Shown here piece after piece: positions 1-5,600 of a stretch of DNA of 5,600 nucleotides. Position 1 is the first letter of the stretch, and each line of letters starts with the position of its first letter. A model generated the notes under the pieces. The model had not been told where the DNA came from. It did no database searches and worked only from the letters and a program-made list of their open reading frames with translations. The DNA lies in NCBI GenBank assembly GCA_023258825.1, contig JALQWE010000275.1, positions 1 to 5,600 on the forward strand. Reading direction: 5' to 3'. Position numbers and translations under genes: made by a program. The stretch is from Planctomycetaceae bacterium. Its GTDB lineage: Bacteria > Planctomycetota > Planctomycetia > Planctomycetales > Planctomycetaceae.

Positions 1-231
1 AAGCTCTACCCGAACGTCGACTTCTACAGCGGCCTGCTGTATCGAGCCATGGGGATCCCGACCAATATGTTCACCGTCATGTTTGCGATCGGACGACTGC
101 CCGGCTGGCTGGCTCACTGGCGCGAGCAGCGTGATGATGCGACCAGTCGCATCTACCGTCCGCGACAGGTCTACACCGGGTCTACGATTCGTGACTACGT
201 TCCCCTGGCGGCACGCACAGCCCCCAAATAA
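1..231 (+). CDS. gltA: Citrate synthase, C-terminal 76 residues (5' end outside window)
   Basis: This is the tail of citrate synthase, the cytoplasmic TCA-cycle enzyme that condenses oxaloacetate and acetyl-CoA to citrate. The frame is open from base 1 and ends at TAA 229-231. Visible landmarks are KLYPNVDFYSG, whose Asp (residue 7 of the fragment) corresponds to the catalytic Asp362 of the E. coli enzyme, then MGIPTNMFTVMFAIGR with Arg32 at the place of E. coli Arg387, the GWLAHWREQ helix, and RPRQVYTG, whose first Arg (residue 53) matches the oxaloacetate-binding Arg407. The FYSG...RAMGIP wording resembles the E. coli-type sequence as I remember it. Residue equivalences come from counting against the remembered E. 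coli sequence, not from an alignment. The conserved core and C-terminal tail are intact, so the gene appears functional. It is followed by a 163-bp spacer and dapB on the same strand. Confidence 0.96.
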   Translation, partial: KLYPNVDFYSGLLYRAMGIPTNMFTVMFAIGRLPGWLAHWREQRDDATSRIYRPRQVYTGSTIRDYVPLAARTAPK

Positions 232-254
232 CGGGGTCTGGCGCGGTGTCGTAT

Positions 255-355
255 CGGGAGGGCGAGCTAACGGGAGGGCGCGGCTCCTGCCAAGCCGCAA
301 ACCTTGTTCTTCGGCTCAGATGGAACTTCGCCCTCCCAAATAATTCGCCCTCCCG
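255..355. repeat. Nested inverted repeat in the gltA-dapB spacer
   Basis: Two left-arm copies of a G-rich unit, CGGGAGGGCGA (255-265) and CGGGAGGGCG (271-280), face two right-arm copies, CGCCCTCCC (329-337) and TCGCCCTCCCG (345-355). The outer arms match over 11 bp and the inner arms over 9 bp, separated by unpaired 5-nt and 7-nt segments. Inside is a further hairpin, GCGGCT (280-285) with AGCCGC (293-298), around a 7-nt loop; it shares base 280 with the inner arm. The wording (GGGAGGGCG followed by CGGCTCCTGCC) recalls GC-rich dispersed repeats I associate with planctomycete genomes; that is recollection, not a search. In RNA it could fold into one long structured leader or a gltA terminator, but no T-tract follows. 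It may also be a non-autonomous repeat with no regulatory role. Confidence 0.75.
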
Positions 356-380
356 GAAAAATCCCCCACACCGGTCGCAC

Positions 381-386
381 AGGAAA
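381..386 (+). promoter_or_regulatory. Ribosome binding site of dapB
   Basis: AGGAAA lies 8 nt upstream of the ATG at 395. It is the clearest Shine-Dalgarno-like site in the window and supports that start codon. Confidence 0.6.
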
Positions 387-394
387 TCGCAGAC

Positions 395-1192
395 ATGCCA
401 ATCAAAGTCGGAGTCAATGGTGCAGGTGGTCGGATGGGGCAGCGTGTTGTGGCCCTGACCATGAAGGATCCGGAACTGCAGTTGGCCGCAGCCCTCGAAT
501 ATGCCCAAAGCCCGGTGCTGGGGCAGGACGCTGGTGAACTGGCTGGAGCCGGACGAGCTGGGGTCCCGATCACCTCAGAACTGGGGCAGGCCGTCGATGT
601 GATCATTGACTTCTCAACCCCCGCTGGACTTCGCAGTGCACTCACTCTGTGCGAAAGTCGTCGCATCCCGCTGGTGGTCGCTACGACCGGGATTTCTGCC
701 GAACTGCGGCAGGCAGTCGAAGAAGCTGCTCAGTCAACACCGATTGTCATGGCCCCCAGCATGAGCATGGCCGTTAACCTCGTCATGAAGCTTGTCTCTG
801 AAGCCGCCCGAGTGCTTCGAAACAATACCGACGGGGTGGATGTGGAAATCATCGAACGGCATCACCGGTTTAAGGAAGACGCGCCCAGTGGAACCGCCCT
901 GCAGTTTGGTCGCCTCGTTGCGGAGCAGATGGGCCAGGAAAATCATATTCACGGGCGCGAAGGACGCATCGGCAAACGACCGCTGAATGAGATCGGCTAC
1001 CACGCCGTTCGGACCGGCGACAATGTCGGAGAACACACGATTATCTTCGGGATGATGGGCGAAACCATCGACCTGACGGTGCGTGGCCATACCCGTGACA
1101 GTTATGCCTTCGGAGCACTTGCGGCAGCCCGCTTCCTCGTCAGCAAAAAAGCCGGCCTGTATTCAATGGCCGACGTGCTGGAACTGAACTGA
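395..1192 (+). CDS. dapB: 4-hydroxy-tetrahydrodipicolinate reductase (DapB)
   Basis: This cytoplasmic enzyme reduces 4-hydroxy-tetrahydrodipicolinate to tetrahydrodipicolinate with NAD(P)H, in the diaminopimelate/lysine pathway that also feeds peptidoglycan. The 265-residue product has normal family length (E. coli about 273). The N-terminal Rossmann fold shows VNGAGGRMGQ (residues 7-16) and an acidic Glu35 in AALEYAQS, which aligns with the Glu that favours NADH in the E. coli enzyme. DFSTP (72-76) and ATTG (96-99) follow. The signature EIIERHHRFKEDAPSGTA spans 151-168, with catalytic His156 (His157 beside it), Lys160 and the DAPSGT substrate loop. RTGDNVGEHT (206-215) and the C-terminal KKAGLYSMADVLEL complete the fold. 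One mild oddity is APSMSMAVN (120-128), where most DapBs I recall have APNFSxGVN. The start is supported by AGGAAA 8 nt upstream. The 163-bp gap from gltA contains a structured repeat, so the gene may have its own promoter. Confidence 0.98.
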   Translation: MPIKVGVNGAGGRMGQRVVALTMKDPELQLAAALEYAQSPVLGQDAGELAGAGRAGVPITSELGQAVDVIIDFSTPAGLRSALTLCESRRIPLVVATTGISAELRQAVEEAAQSTPIVMAPSMSMAVNLVMKLVSEAARVLRNNTDGVDVEIIERHHRFKEDAPSGTALQFGRLVAEQMGQENHIHGREGRIGKRPLNEIGYHAVRTGDNVGEHTIIFGMMGETIDLTVRGHTRDSYAFGALAAARFLVSKKAGLYSMADVLELN

Positions 1193-1211
1193 GCGTCAGA
1201 TCCCATGGAGT

Positions 1212-1240
1212 GTCGACAGCGAGGCACGCTGTGAGTCGAC
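1212..1240 (+). terminator. Stem-loop just after dapB, possible terminator without U-tract
   Basis: GTCGAC (1212-1217) pairs with GTCGAC (1235-1240), and AGCG (1218-1221) pairs with CGCT (1227-1230). The loop is AGGCA and there is a 4-nt bulge on the 3' side. It begins 20 nt after the dapB stop, a typical place for a terminator or a 3'-end-protecting hairpin. The following bases (ATGTGCCCGC) are not T-rich, so it is not a classical intrinsic terminator. A second 6-bp stem, CCGCCG/CGGCGG (1247-1252 with 1265-1270), follows immediately. Confidence 0.35.
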
Positions 1241-1341
1241 ATGTGCCCGCCGGTAAACTTTTGTCGGCGGCGCCTGACCATGCTGCTCCCGGCGAAAAAC
1301 TTACTGCCGCCAACTGGAAGCAGGCAGACCACCAGATCAAA

Positions 1342-1373
1342 CCGCGATGATCCAGTACTACGGGTCATCGCGG
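1342..1373 (-). terminator. 12-bp stem-loop, terminator-like for the minus-strand gene
   Basis: CCGCGATGATCC (1342-1353) pairs with GGGTCATCGCGG (1362-1373) over 12 consecutive positions, with one G-T wobble (1351/1364), around the 8-nt loop AGTACTAC. Read on the minus strand, the stem is followed by TTTGATCT, a short imperfect U-tract. It could therefore terminate transcription of the epimerase gene about 240 nt beyond its stop. Read on the plus strand, no T-run follows. It could instead be a dispersed repeat or a structured RNA element. Confidence 0.4.
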
Positions 1374-1614
1374 GGCTGAGTCGGGAATGGGGAAACAAAG
1401 GCGCAAGCAGAGCGTGTTTTTAAACACAGGCGACGCTGAGAACACAGAGCTTTACGGCGAAACACTGTGGAACGATCAGTACCGGCGGCAGGAATGGTCA
1501 TCCAGGTGTTCTGCGCGAGTTTAACTCGTCGCCATCCGTGGCCCATCCCCGCATTTCTTCCACACACGCCCGGCGGAAAAAGCAAACTTCGGTGGTCGTG
1601 CTTTCGACAGATCG

Positions 1615-2559
1615 TCAGTGCTGCAGACGCTGCCGAAACCACTGGGCCGTTCGTTCCAGGCCTGCATCAATCGCCACTGTGGGCCCCAGCAACTCAACAA
1701 GTCGATCCGCATTCAGCAAAGACCGCTCGACGTCGCCAGGACGAATCGGGCCAAACTGAATCTCACTTTCGCTGTTCAGACTGACCTTCAACTGGCGAGC
1801 CAACTGCAGCGTGGTGGTTTCGCGGCCCGTGCCGACATTCAGAATCCGGTCCGGTATTCTTCCTTCCAGAGCAGCCATATTGGCGCCGGCGACGTCGTCG
1901 ATGAAGACGTAATCACGAATACAGCCATCGTCGCCGGTAGTGCGTTTCGCAAAGACCTTGACCGCTTCGTGGACCAGCATTCGATTACAGAAAATCGCTA
2001 CGACACCAGCTTCACCATGAGGATCCTGTCGGGGGCCATACACGTTGGCGTACCGCAGCACCGTGTAGTTCAGTCCATGCTCCTTCCGGAAGCATTCCAG
2101 GTACTTTTCCACTGCGAATTTGCTGCAGGCATAGGGACTGAGCGGCACAGGTGTGGTTTCGATCGACGCCCGCGTTCCCTCGGGAACTTCCCCGTAAATC
2201 GCTCCGCCGGTGCTGGCAAAGACCAGTTGCCCGACCCGGGATTCCACACAGCACTGCATCACGTTCAGTGACCCGGTGATGTTGATGGCCGCATCACGCT
2301 GTGGTTCCCGCACGCTGATGGATACGCTGGCCTGCGCCGCCTGATGGCTGACGGCCGTGGGCTGGAACTGTCGAAAAACCTCCTGCAGCCCCGCCAGATC
2401 CCGGATATCCGTGCGAAAAAACTCGGCGCCTGTCGGCACATTTTCACGCCGCCCACCACTCAGGTCATCCACGACAGCCACTGACCAACCCCGGGCGATA
2501 GCCTGATCGGCGATATGACTGCCAATAAAACCTGCCCCACCAGTGATAAGTAACCGCAT
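1615..2559 (-). CDS. GalE-like NAD-dependent nucleotide-sugar epimerase/dehydratase
   Basis: This encodes a 314-residue extended short-chain dehydrogenase/reductase of the UDP-glucose 4-epimerase type. Such enzymes interconvert or dehydrate nucleotide sugars for cell-surface polysaccharide or galactose metabolism. The Rossmann NAD motif TGGAGFIGSH spans residues 6-15, with VVDDLS (29-34) placing Asp31/32 at the ribose of NAD. Catalytic features are FASTGGAIYG (114-123) and the YxxxK pair Tyr143/Lys147 in SPYACSKFAVEKYL. RYANVYGPRQDP (169-180) and IRDYVFIDDVA (214-224) are typical substrate-domain motifs, followed by LNVGTG (240-245) and RPGDVERS (273-280). The ATG at 2559 is preferred because the NAD motif normally begins within a few residues of the N-terminus; an upstream TTG at 2601 would add an uncharacteristic 14-residue tail. 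The ribosome site is weak (GTGGAC). Substrate cannot be fixed from sequence, since related family members include UDP-glucuronate and GDP-sugar enzymes. It stands alone, convergent with dapB and divergent from hisC. Confidence 0.93.
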   Translation of the reverse strand: MRLLITGGAGFIGSHIADQAIARGWSVAVVDDLSGGRRENVPTGAEFFRTDIRDLAGLQEVFRQFQPTAVSHQAAQASVSISVREPQRDAAINITGSLNVMQCCVESRVGQLVFASTGGAIYGEVPEGTRASIETTPVPLSPYACSKFAVEKYLECFRKEHGLNYTVLRYANVYGPRQDPHGEAGVVAIFCNRMLVHEAVKVFAKRTTGDDGCIRDYVFIDDVAGANMAALEGRIPDRILNVGTGRETTTLQLARQLKVSLNSESEIQFGPIRPGDVERSLLNADRLVELLGPTVAIDAGLERTAQWFRQRLQH

Positions 2560-3255
2560 GAATATGTGTCCACGAGAGAAAAAATCTGCATCAGAAATCA
2601 ATACGCCTGAGGACGAGGCACTTTGCTCCGCGCGACAGACTTCAAAACGGTCACATCGAACGGCAAAAGCACATCTCCAGCGAGCGTACCAGTTATCTAT
2701 CGCACGAGGATATCACGAGGAACTGGCCACGGTTCGTGAATCCAGTTCAAATTCTGCGGAATGACCGACGGCAAATCAATCTTCGGGTTTGTATTGGCGA
2801 GGATTCGGAGACTTGTCGCCGGTTGGTGGTCAGAAGGACGCAGTTTAACGCTTGTAGCGATCGGGAAACGTGGGCGGCGCGAGGCATCCACGGTGTCGAC
2901 TCCTTATTCAATCCCTGGAGACTGGAAGAATCCCGGCAGAAGTCACTCTCCTTTGACGGCAAAAACTGTTATTCCACGCCGGCAACGGTCGCAGTGTGGA
3001 GCTGCGGGAGAGCATCACTTCCCGGGACTTTTCTTCGCCAGTCAGACCTGTTCCTGATACAATACGTTCGTCGCGACGACGGCCGCATCCTGAAATGGTT
3101 CGGCGGGGCGTGCCAACGAATCACCCCGGAGCGTCAAACGGAATCGCGAACGGTCATCACGGCCCACGGGGTCTTGCAGCCCGAAAGAACGGTCAACCAG
3201 ACTCTTTCACAACTGCCGCTCCGGAAAACTTGTTTTACCTCCTCAGAGAATTTCT
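2560..3255. other. Long divergent intergenic region without a convincing gene
   Basis: These 696 bp lie between the 5' ends of the minus-strand epimerase gene and the plus-strand hisC. Open frames exist (for example plus-strand 2736-3338 and 2996-3418), but they run into hisC in another frame, lack good ribosome sites and show no recognisable motif, so I do not call them. Promoters for both flanking genes must lie here unless they are read from elsewhere. Small patterns seen are an 8-bp direct repeat CACGAGGA (2703-2710 and 2714-2721), a GGCGA/TCGCC stem (2796-2800 with 2816-2820), and a candidate -10 plus palindrome at 3058-3079. A remnant of a decayed gene cannot be excluded. Confidence 0.55.
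3058..3079 (+). promoter_or_regulatory. Candidate -10 box followed by a 12-bp perfect palindrome, upstream of hisC
   Basis: TACAAT (3058-3063) resembles a sigma-70 -10 box. A poor -35 candidate, TTCGCC, lies 18 nt upstream. Immediately downstream, TCGTCGCGACGA (3068-3079) is a perfect 12-bp palindrome, where the transcription start would fall. This layout would suit an operator, but the -35 match is weak and the start would be about 185 nt from the hisC ATG. The call is tentative. Confidence 0.25.
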
Positions 3256-4344
3256 ATGGCCTCCGTTTTTCGCGCAGCAATCGAACGCATGGCGGGGTAC
3301 GCCCCGGGCGAACAGCCTCAGGAAACCGGCTGGATTAAGCTCAACACCAATGAAAACCCATACCCTCCATCACCACGTGTGGTGGACGCGATTCGCAGGG
3401 CTGCGGAGGGACGTCTGAACGTGTATCCCGACCCGGATGCCTCTGGATTTCGTCGCGTGGCAGCCGCCTTGTTTCAGGTTGATCCGGACTGGATCCTGCC
3501 AGCCAACGGAAGCGACGAAAACCTGACCATCATCACCCGCTCCTTCTGCGACTCAGGAGAGATGATCGGTTACCCGTACCCCAGCTACGTGCTGTATGAA
3601 TCACTGGCACAGATTCAGGGCAGTCACGTGGTCAGACTGCTGCTGAATCAGTCATGGAACTGGGACTCAGCAGCAGCGGCTGATCTCCGACGTCAGCTGC
3701 GGATCTTTTTTGTCCCGAACCCGAATTCCCCCACGGGAACTCTGTGGACGGCCGATCAGTTGACCGAACTGCTGCCAGACAACGGCGTGCTTGTGCTGGA
3801 CGAAGCCTACGGAGATTTCCCTGCGCACCCGCACCGCGGCGAGCTCCTGCGGGATGCTCGTTTTGACCGTCGACTGATCGTCACCCGCACCCTCAGCAAG
3901 TCTTACAGCCTCGCGGGCATTCGCTTTGGCTTCTCAGTGGCCCATCCGGACCTGATTGCCGGCATGCGGAAGGTGAAGGACAGTTACAACTGCGATGCCG
4001 TTGCGATTGCTGCGGCAACAGCAGCACTGGAAGATCAGGACTGGATGCTGCAGAATCGTGCCCGGATTCTGGCCACACGCGATCGACTCGCTGCCGCCCT
4101 GAAGGCAGTTGGGTTTTGTGTAACCCCCAGCGAAACCAATTTTCTGTGGACCACACACCCGACTGGTCGGCATCAGGCCATCTACGAGCAGTTGAAGGCC
4201 CGCAAAATTCTGGTGCGTTACATGAAATTCGCCAACGCCACGGCTGATGGTCAGACCCTCGATGGGCTGCGTCTCACCATCGGCACCGATGAGGAAATCG
4301 ATCGGCTGCTGCTGGCGCTGACCGAAATCGTCGCCAGCCTGTGA
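3256..4344 (+). CDS. hisC: Histidinol-phosphate aminotransferase (HisC)
   Basis: This cytoplasmic PLP enzyme transfers the amino group from glutamate to imidazole-acetol phosphate, giving histidinol phosphate in histidine biosynthesis. The 362-residue length fits the family (E. coli 356), class I/II fold. In order the protein shows LNTNENPYPPSP (29-40), the YPDP motif with Tyr57, ANGSDE (83-88) at the phosphate-binding loop, and YPSY (108-111). These are followed by NPNSPTG (155-161) with Asn157, LDEAYGDF (181-188) with Asp182 and Tyr185 at the pyridine ring, and TLSKSYSLAGIRFGF (212-226) with Schiff-base Lys215 and phosphate-contacting Arg223. Arg339 in GLRLTIG binds substrate carboxylate/phosphate by analogy with E. 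coli Arg335. All key residues are present. The ATG is preceded by a weak AGAGAA 5 nt upstream. No other his gene is adjacent, so this is a dispersed his gene. Some HisC-like proteins act on aromatic amino acids, but histidinol phosphate is the best assignment. Confidence 0.96.
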   Translation: MASVFRAAIERMAGYAPGEQPQETGWIKLNTNENPYPPSPRVVDAIRRAAEGRLNVYPDPDASGFRRVAAALFQVDPDWILPANGSDENLTIITRSFCDSGEMIGYPYPSYVLYESLAQIQGSHVVRLLLNQSWNWDSAAAADLRRQLRIFFVPNPNSPTGTLWTADQLTELLPDNGVLVLDEAYGDFPAHPHRGELLRDARFDRRLIVTRTLSKSYSLAGIRFGFSVAHPDLIAGMRKVKDSYNCDAVAIAAATAALEDQDWMLQNRARILATRDRLAAALKAVGFCVTPSETNFLWTTHPTGRHQAIYEQLKARKILVRYMKFANATADGQTLDGLRLTIGTDEEIDRLLLALTEIVASL

Positions 4345-4345
4345 C

Positions 4346-4361
4346 CCGGCGTTGTTGCCGG
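4346..4361 (+). other. Small hairpin in the hisC-selO gap
   Basis: CCGGC (4346-4350) pairs with GCCGG (4357-4361) around the loop GTTGTT, starting directly after the hisC stop. With a 5-bp stem and no T-run after it, it is unlikely to terminate efficiently. Read-through from hisC into selO is therefore plausible. Confidence 0.3.
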
Positions 4362-4402
4362 CGCACAAACCAGACCTGTTCACTGTCAGATTGAAGCTGA
4401 GC

Positions 4403-5600
4403 ATGAAGGACCAGACCAGCAGCGCCTCTGTGTGGGCCTCGTTGCAATTCGACAACCGCTTTACGTGTTGTCTCCCCGGAGACCCGCAGCCTGAAAATTT
4501 CCGACGGCAGGTCCGCGGCGCCTGCTATTCGAGAGTGCGTCCCACGCCCGTCGCTGCTCCACGCCTGCTGGGCTGGTCAACCGACATGGCCGCCCGTCTC
4601 GGCCTGACACTGGATCCATGGACCACCCCGGAAGTCGCGGAAGTATTCAGCGGCAATCGCCTGCTGGATGGGATGGATCCGTTCGCGATGTGCTACGGCG
4701 GCCACCAGTTCGGTAACTGGGCCGGGCAGCTGGGTGACGGCCGCGCCATCAATCTCGGCGAGGTCGTCGCCCCTGATCGCCAGCGCTGGATACTGCAACT
4801 GAAGGGCGCGGGCCCCACTCCGTATTCAAGAACTGCCGATGGGCTGGCTGTGCTCCGCTCTTCGGTGCGTGAGTTCCTGTGCAGTGAAGCCATGTTTTAT
4901 CTGGGAGTACCAACCACACGAGCGCTTAGCCTGGTGGCCACGGGTCAGCTTGTCACCCGCGATATGTTCTACGATGGAAATCCAAAGCAGGAACCGGGTG
5001 CCGTCGTCTGTCGCGTGGCCCCGACCTTCACTCGCTTCGGAAACTTTCAACTGCTCGCCGCGCGCAAGGACCTTGATGTCCTGCGGCAGCTGATCGACCA
5101 CACGATTCTCACCGACTTCCCGCACCTCGGCGTTCCCACGGAGGCGTGCCGCCTGCAATGGTTTCAGGAAGTCTGCGAGCGCACAGCAGAGATGATCGTG
5201 CACTGGATGCGCGTCGGCTTTGTGCACGGTGTCATGAACACCGACAATATGTCCATCGCCGGGCTGACCATTGATTATGGTCCCTACGGCTGGCTTGAAG
5301 ATTTCGATCCGTCCTGGACCCCGAACACGACCGATGCTGCCGGACGGCGTTATTGCTACGGCGAACAACCTCGAATCGGACTCTGGAATCTCGTGCAGCT
5401 CGCTAACGCCCTGTTTCCGGTGATGCAGGATGCCTCCGGCCTGCAAAAAGCCATTGATGCCTACACCACACGGTTCAATGACGATTGCAATCAGATGCTG
5501 GCTGCAAAACTGGGATTGCCTCCGCAGGCGGATGCTGCAGCGATCGAACTGGCCGGTGAACTGCCGGAACGGCTGCAGGACGCTGAGACCGACATGACGA
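4403..5600 (+). CDS. selO: SelO/YdiU family protein adenylyltransferase, 3' end outside window
   Basis: SelO is a pseudokinase-fold enzyme that binds ATP in a flipped orientation and transfers AMP to protein Ser/Thr/Tyr; in bacteria and mitochondria it is linked to the redox stress response. The window holds residues 1-399, and the frame runs off the end without a stop; bacterial homologues are about 480 residues or more. Visible motifs are FDNRF (16-20), YGGHQFGNWAGQLGDGRA (98-115), QLKGAGPTPYSRTADG (132-147) with Lys134, LRSSVREFLCSEAM (151-164) with Glu157, RVAPTFTRFGNF (204-215), and GFVHGVMNTDNMSIAGLTIDYGP (272-294). Asp281, Asn282 and Asp291 match the catalytic/Mg residues Asp252, Asn253 and Asp262 of Pseudomonas SelO. 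The segment FYDGNPKQEPGAVVCRV (189-205) is typical of the plant/animal-like branch and absent in E. coli YdiU as I recall it. The ATG at 4403 gives an N-terminus matching homologues. Its ribosome site is weak, and it lies 58 bp after hisC, possibly co-transcribed. Whether a C-terminal Cys or Sec is present cannot be seen. Confidence 0.96.
   Translation, partial: MKDQTSSASVWASLQFDNRFTCCLPGDPQPENFRRQVRGACYSRVRPTPVAAPRLLGWSTDMAARLGLTLDPWTTPEVAEVFSGNRLLDGMDPFAMCYGGHQFGNWAGQLGDGRAINLGEVVAPDRQRWILQLKGAGPTPYSRTADGLAVLRSSVREFLCSEAMFYLGVPTTRALSLVATGQLVTRDMFYDGNPKQEPGAVVCRVAPTFTRFGNFQLLAARKDLDVLRQLIDHTILTDFPHLGVPTEACRLQWFQEVCERTAEMIVHWMRVGFVHGVMNTDNMSIAGLTIDYGPYGWLEDFDPSWTPNTTDAAGRRYCYGEQPRIGLWNLVQLANALFPVMQDASGLQKAIDAYTTRFNDDCNQMLAAKLGLPPQADAAAIELAGELPERLQDAETDMT

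Larger units (their letters stand above)
1193..1614. other. Convergent intergenic region with several stem-loops
   Basis: This 422-bp gap separates dapB (+) from the epimerase gene (-), whose 3' ends face each other. I see no protein-coding signature. It holds stem-loops at 1212-1240, 1247-1270 and 1342-1373, described separately where useful, and a short inverted repeat GTGTTT/AAACAC at 1414-1427. It also holds three AACAC words (1423, 1441 and 1461) and a weak CGAG/CTCG hairpin at 1516-1528. Terminator function is expected in such a position, but no stem is followed by a strong T-run in the orientation of dapB. Confidence 0.6.

Noticed and set aside
395..1192. Minus-strand frame 734-1090 and other frames within dapB
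   Set aside because: They are shadows of dapB, which carries the full catalytic signature on the plus strand.
1241..1423. 60-codon plus-strand frame and overlapping minus-strand frames (1102-1398, 1140-1340, 1358-1642)
   Set aside because: They overlap stem-loops and neighbouring gene ends, lack ribosome sites and show no recognisable features.
1618..2271. 217-codon open frame on the plus strand
   Set aside because: It is antisense to the epimerase gene, whose NAD and YxxxK motifs are clear; the plus-strand translation has no family features.
2560..2601. Longer N-terminus for the epimerase from a TTG at 2601
   Set aside because: It would place 14 extra residues before the NAD-binding strand, which normally begins within a few residues of the start; the ATG at 2559 fits better.
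2731..2744. GGTTCGTGAATCC, resembling a tRNA T-arm
   Set aside because: The loop length and stem pairing do not form a 5-bp T-stem, and no acceptor, D or anticodon arm is found around it.
2736..3338. 200-codon plus-strand frame in the gap before hisC
   Set aside because: It starts at a GTG without a ribosome site, runs out of frame into hisC, and shows no motif or plausible composition. The same applies to the frames at 2761-3057 and 2996-3418.
4826..5446. 206-codon open frame on the minus strand
   Set aside because: It lies entirely opposite selO, whose plus-strand product carries continuous family motifs; the minus frame shows no recognisable motif and is a by-product of GC-rich codon use.

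Overview
The window looks like ordinary core chromosome of a moderately GC-rich bacterium, most likely a planctomycete. That assignment is an inference from the style of the intergenic repeats, the loosely packed single genes with long spacers, and a plant/animal-like SelO. No marker gene such as rRNA is present to prove it. There is no sign of an insertion sequence, prophage, CRISPR array, tRNA or rRNA.

Layout, left to right. Positions 1-231 hold the C-terminal end of citrate synthase (+). A 163-bp spacer follows that contains a nested inverted repeat (255-355). Next is a complete dapB (395-1192, +), which encodes the second committed step of diaminopimelate/lysine synthesis. The gap at 1193-1614 separates dapB from a convergent gene and carries several stem-loops, including a 12-bp stem at 1342-1373. 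On the minus strand, 1615-2559 encodes a GalE-like nucleotide-sugar epimerase/dehydratase of the extended SDR family. A long gap without a convincing gene (2560-3255) lies between this gene and the divergent hisC. hisC (3256-4344, +) encodes histidinol-phosphate aminotransferase. After 58 bp comes selO (4403 to beyond the window end, +), a pseudokinase-fold protein AMPylase that is cut off by the window at residue 399.

The genes do not form one pathway. They cover the TCA cycle, lysine/peptidoglycan precursors, sugar nucleotide metabolism, histidine synthesis and redox-linked protein AMPylation. gltA and dapB are co-directional, and hisC and selO are close enough to be co-transcribed, but functional coupling within either pair is not evident. 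I found no convincing new multi-gene system. The items most worth a second look are the structured intergenic sequences (255-355 and 1342-1373), the long gap upstream of hisC, and the eukaryote-like subtype of SelO.
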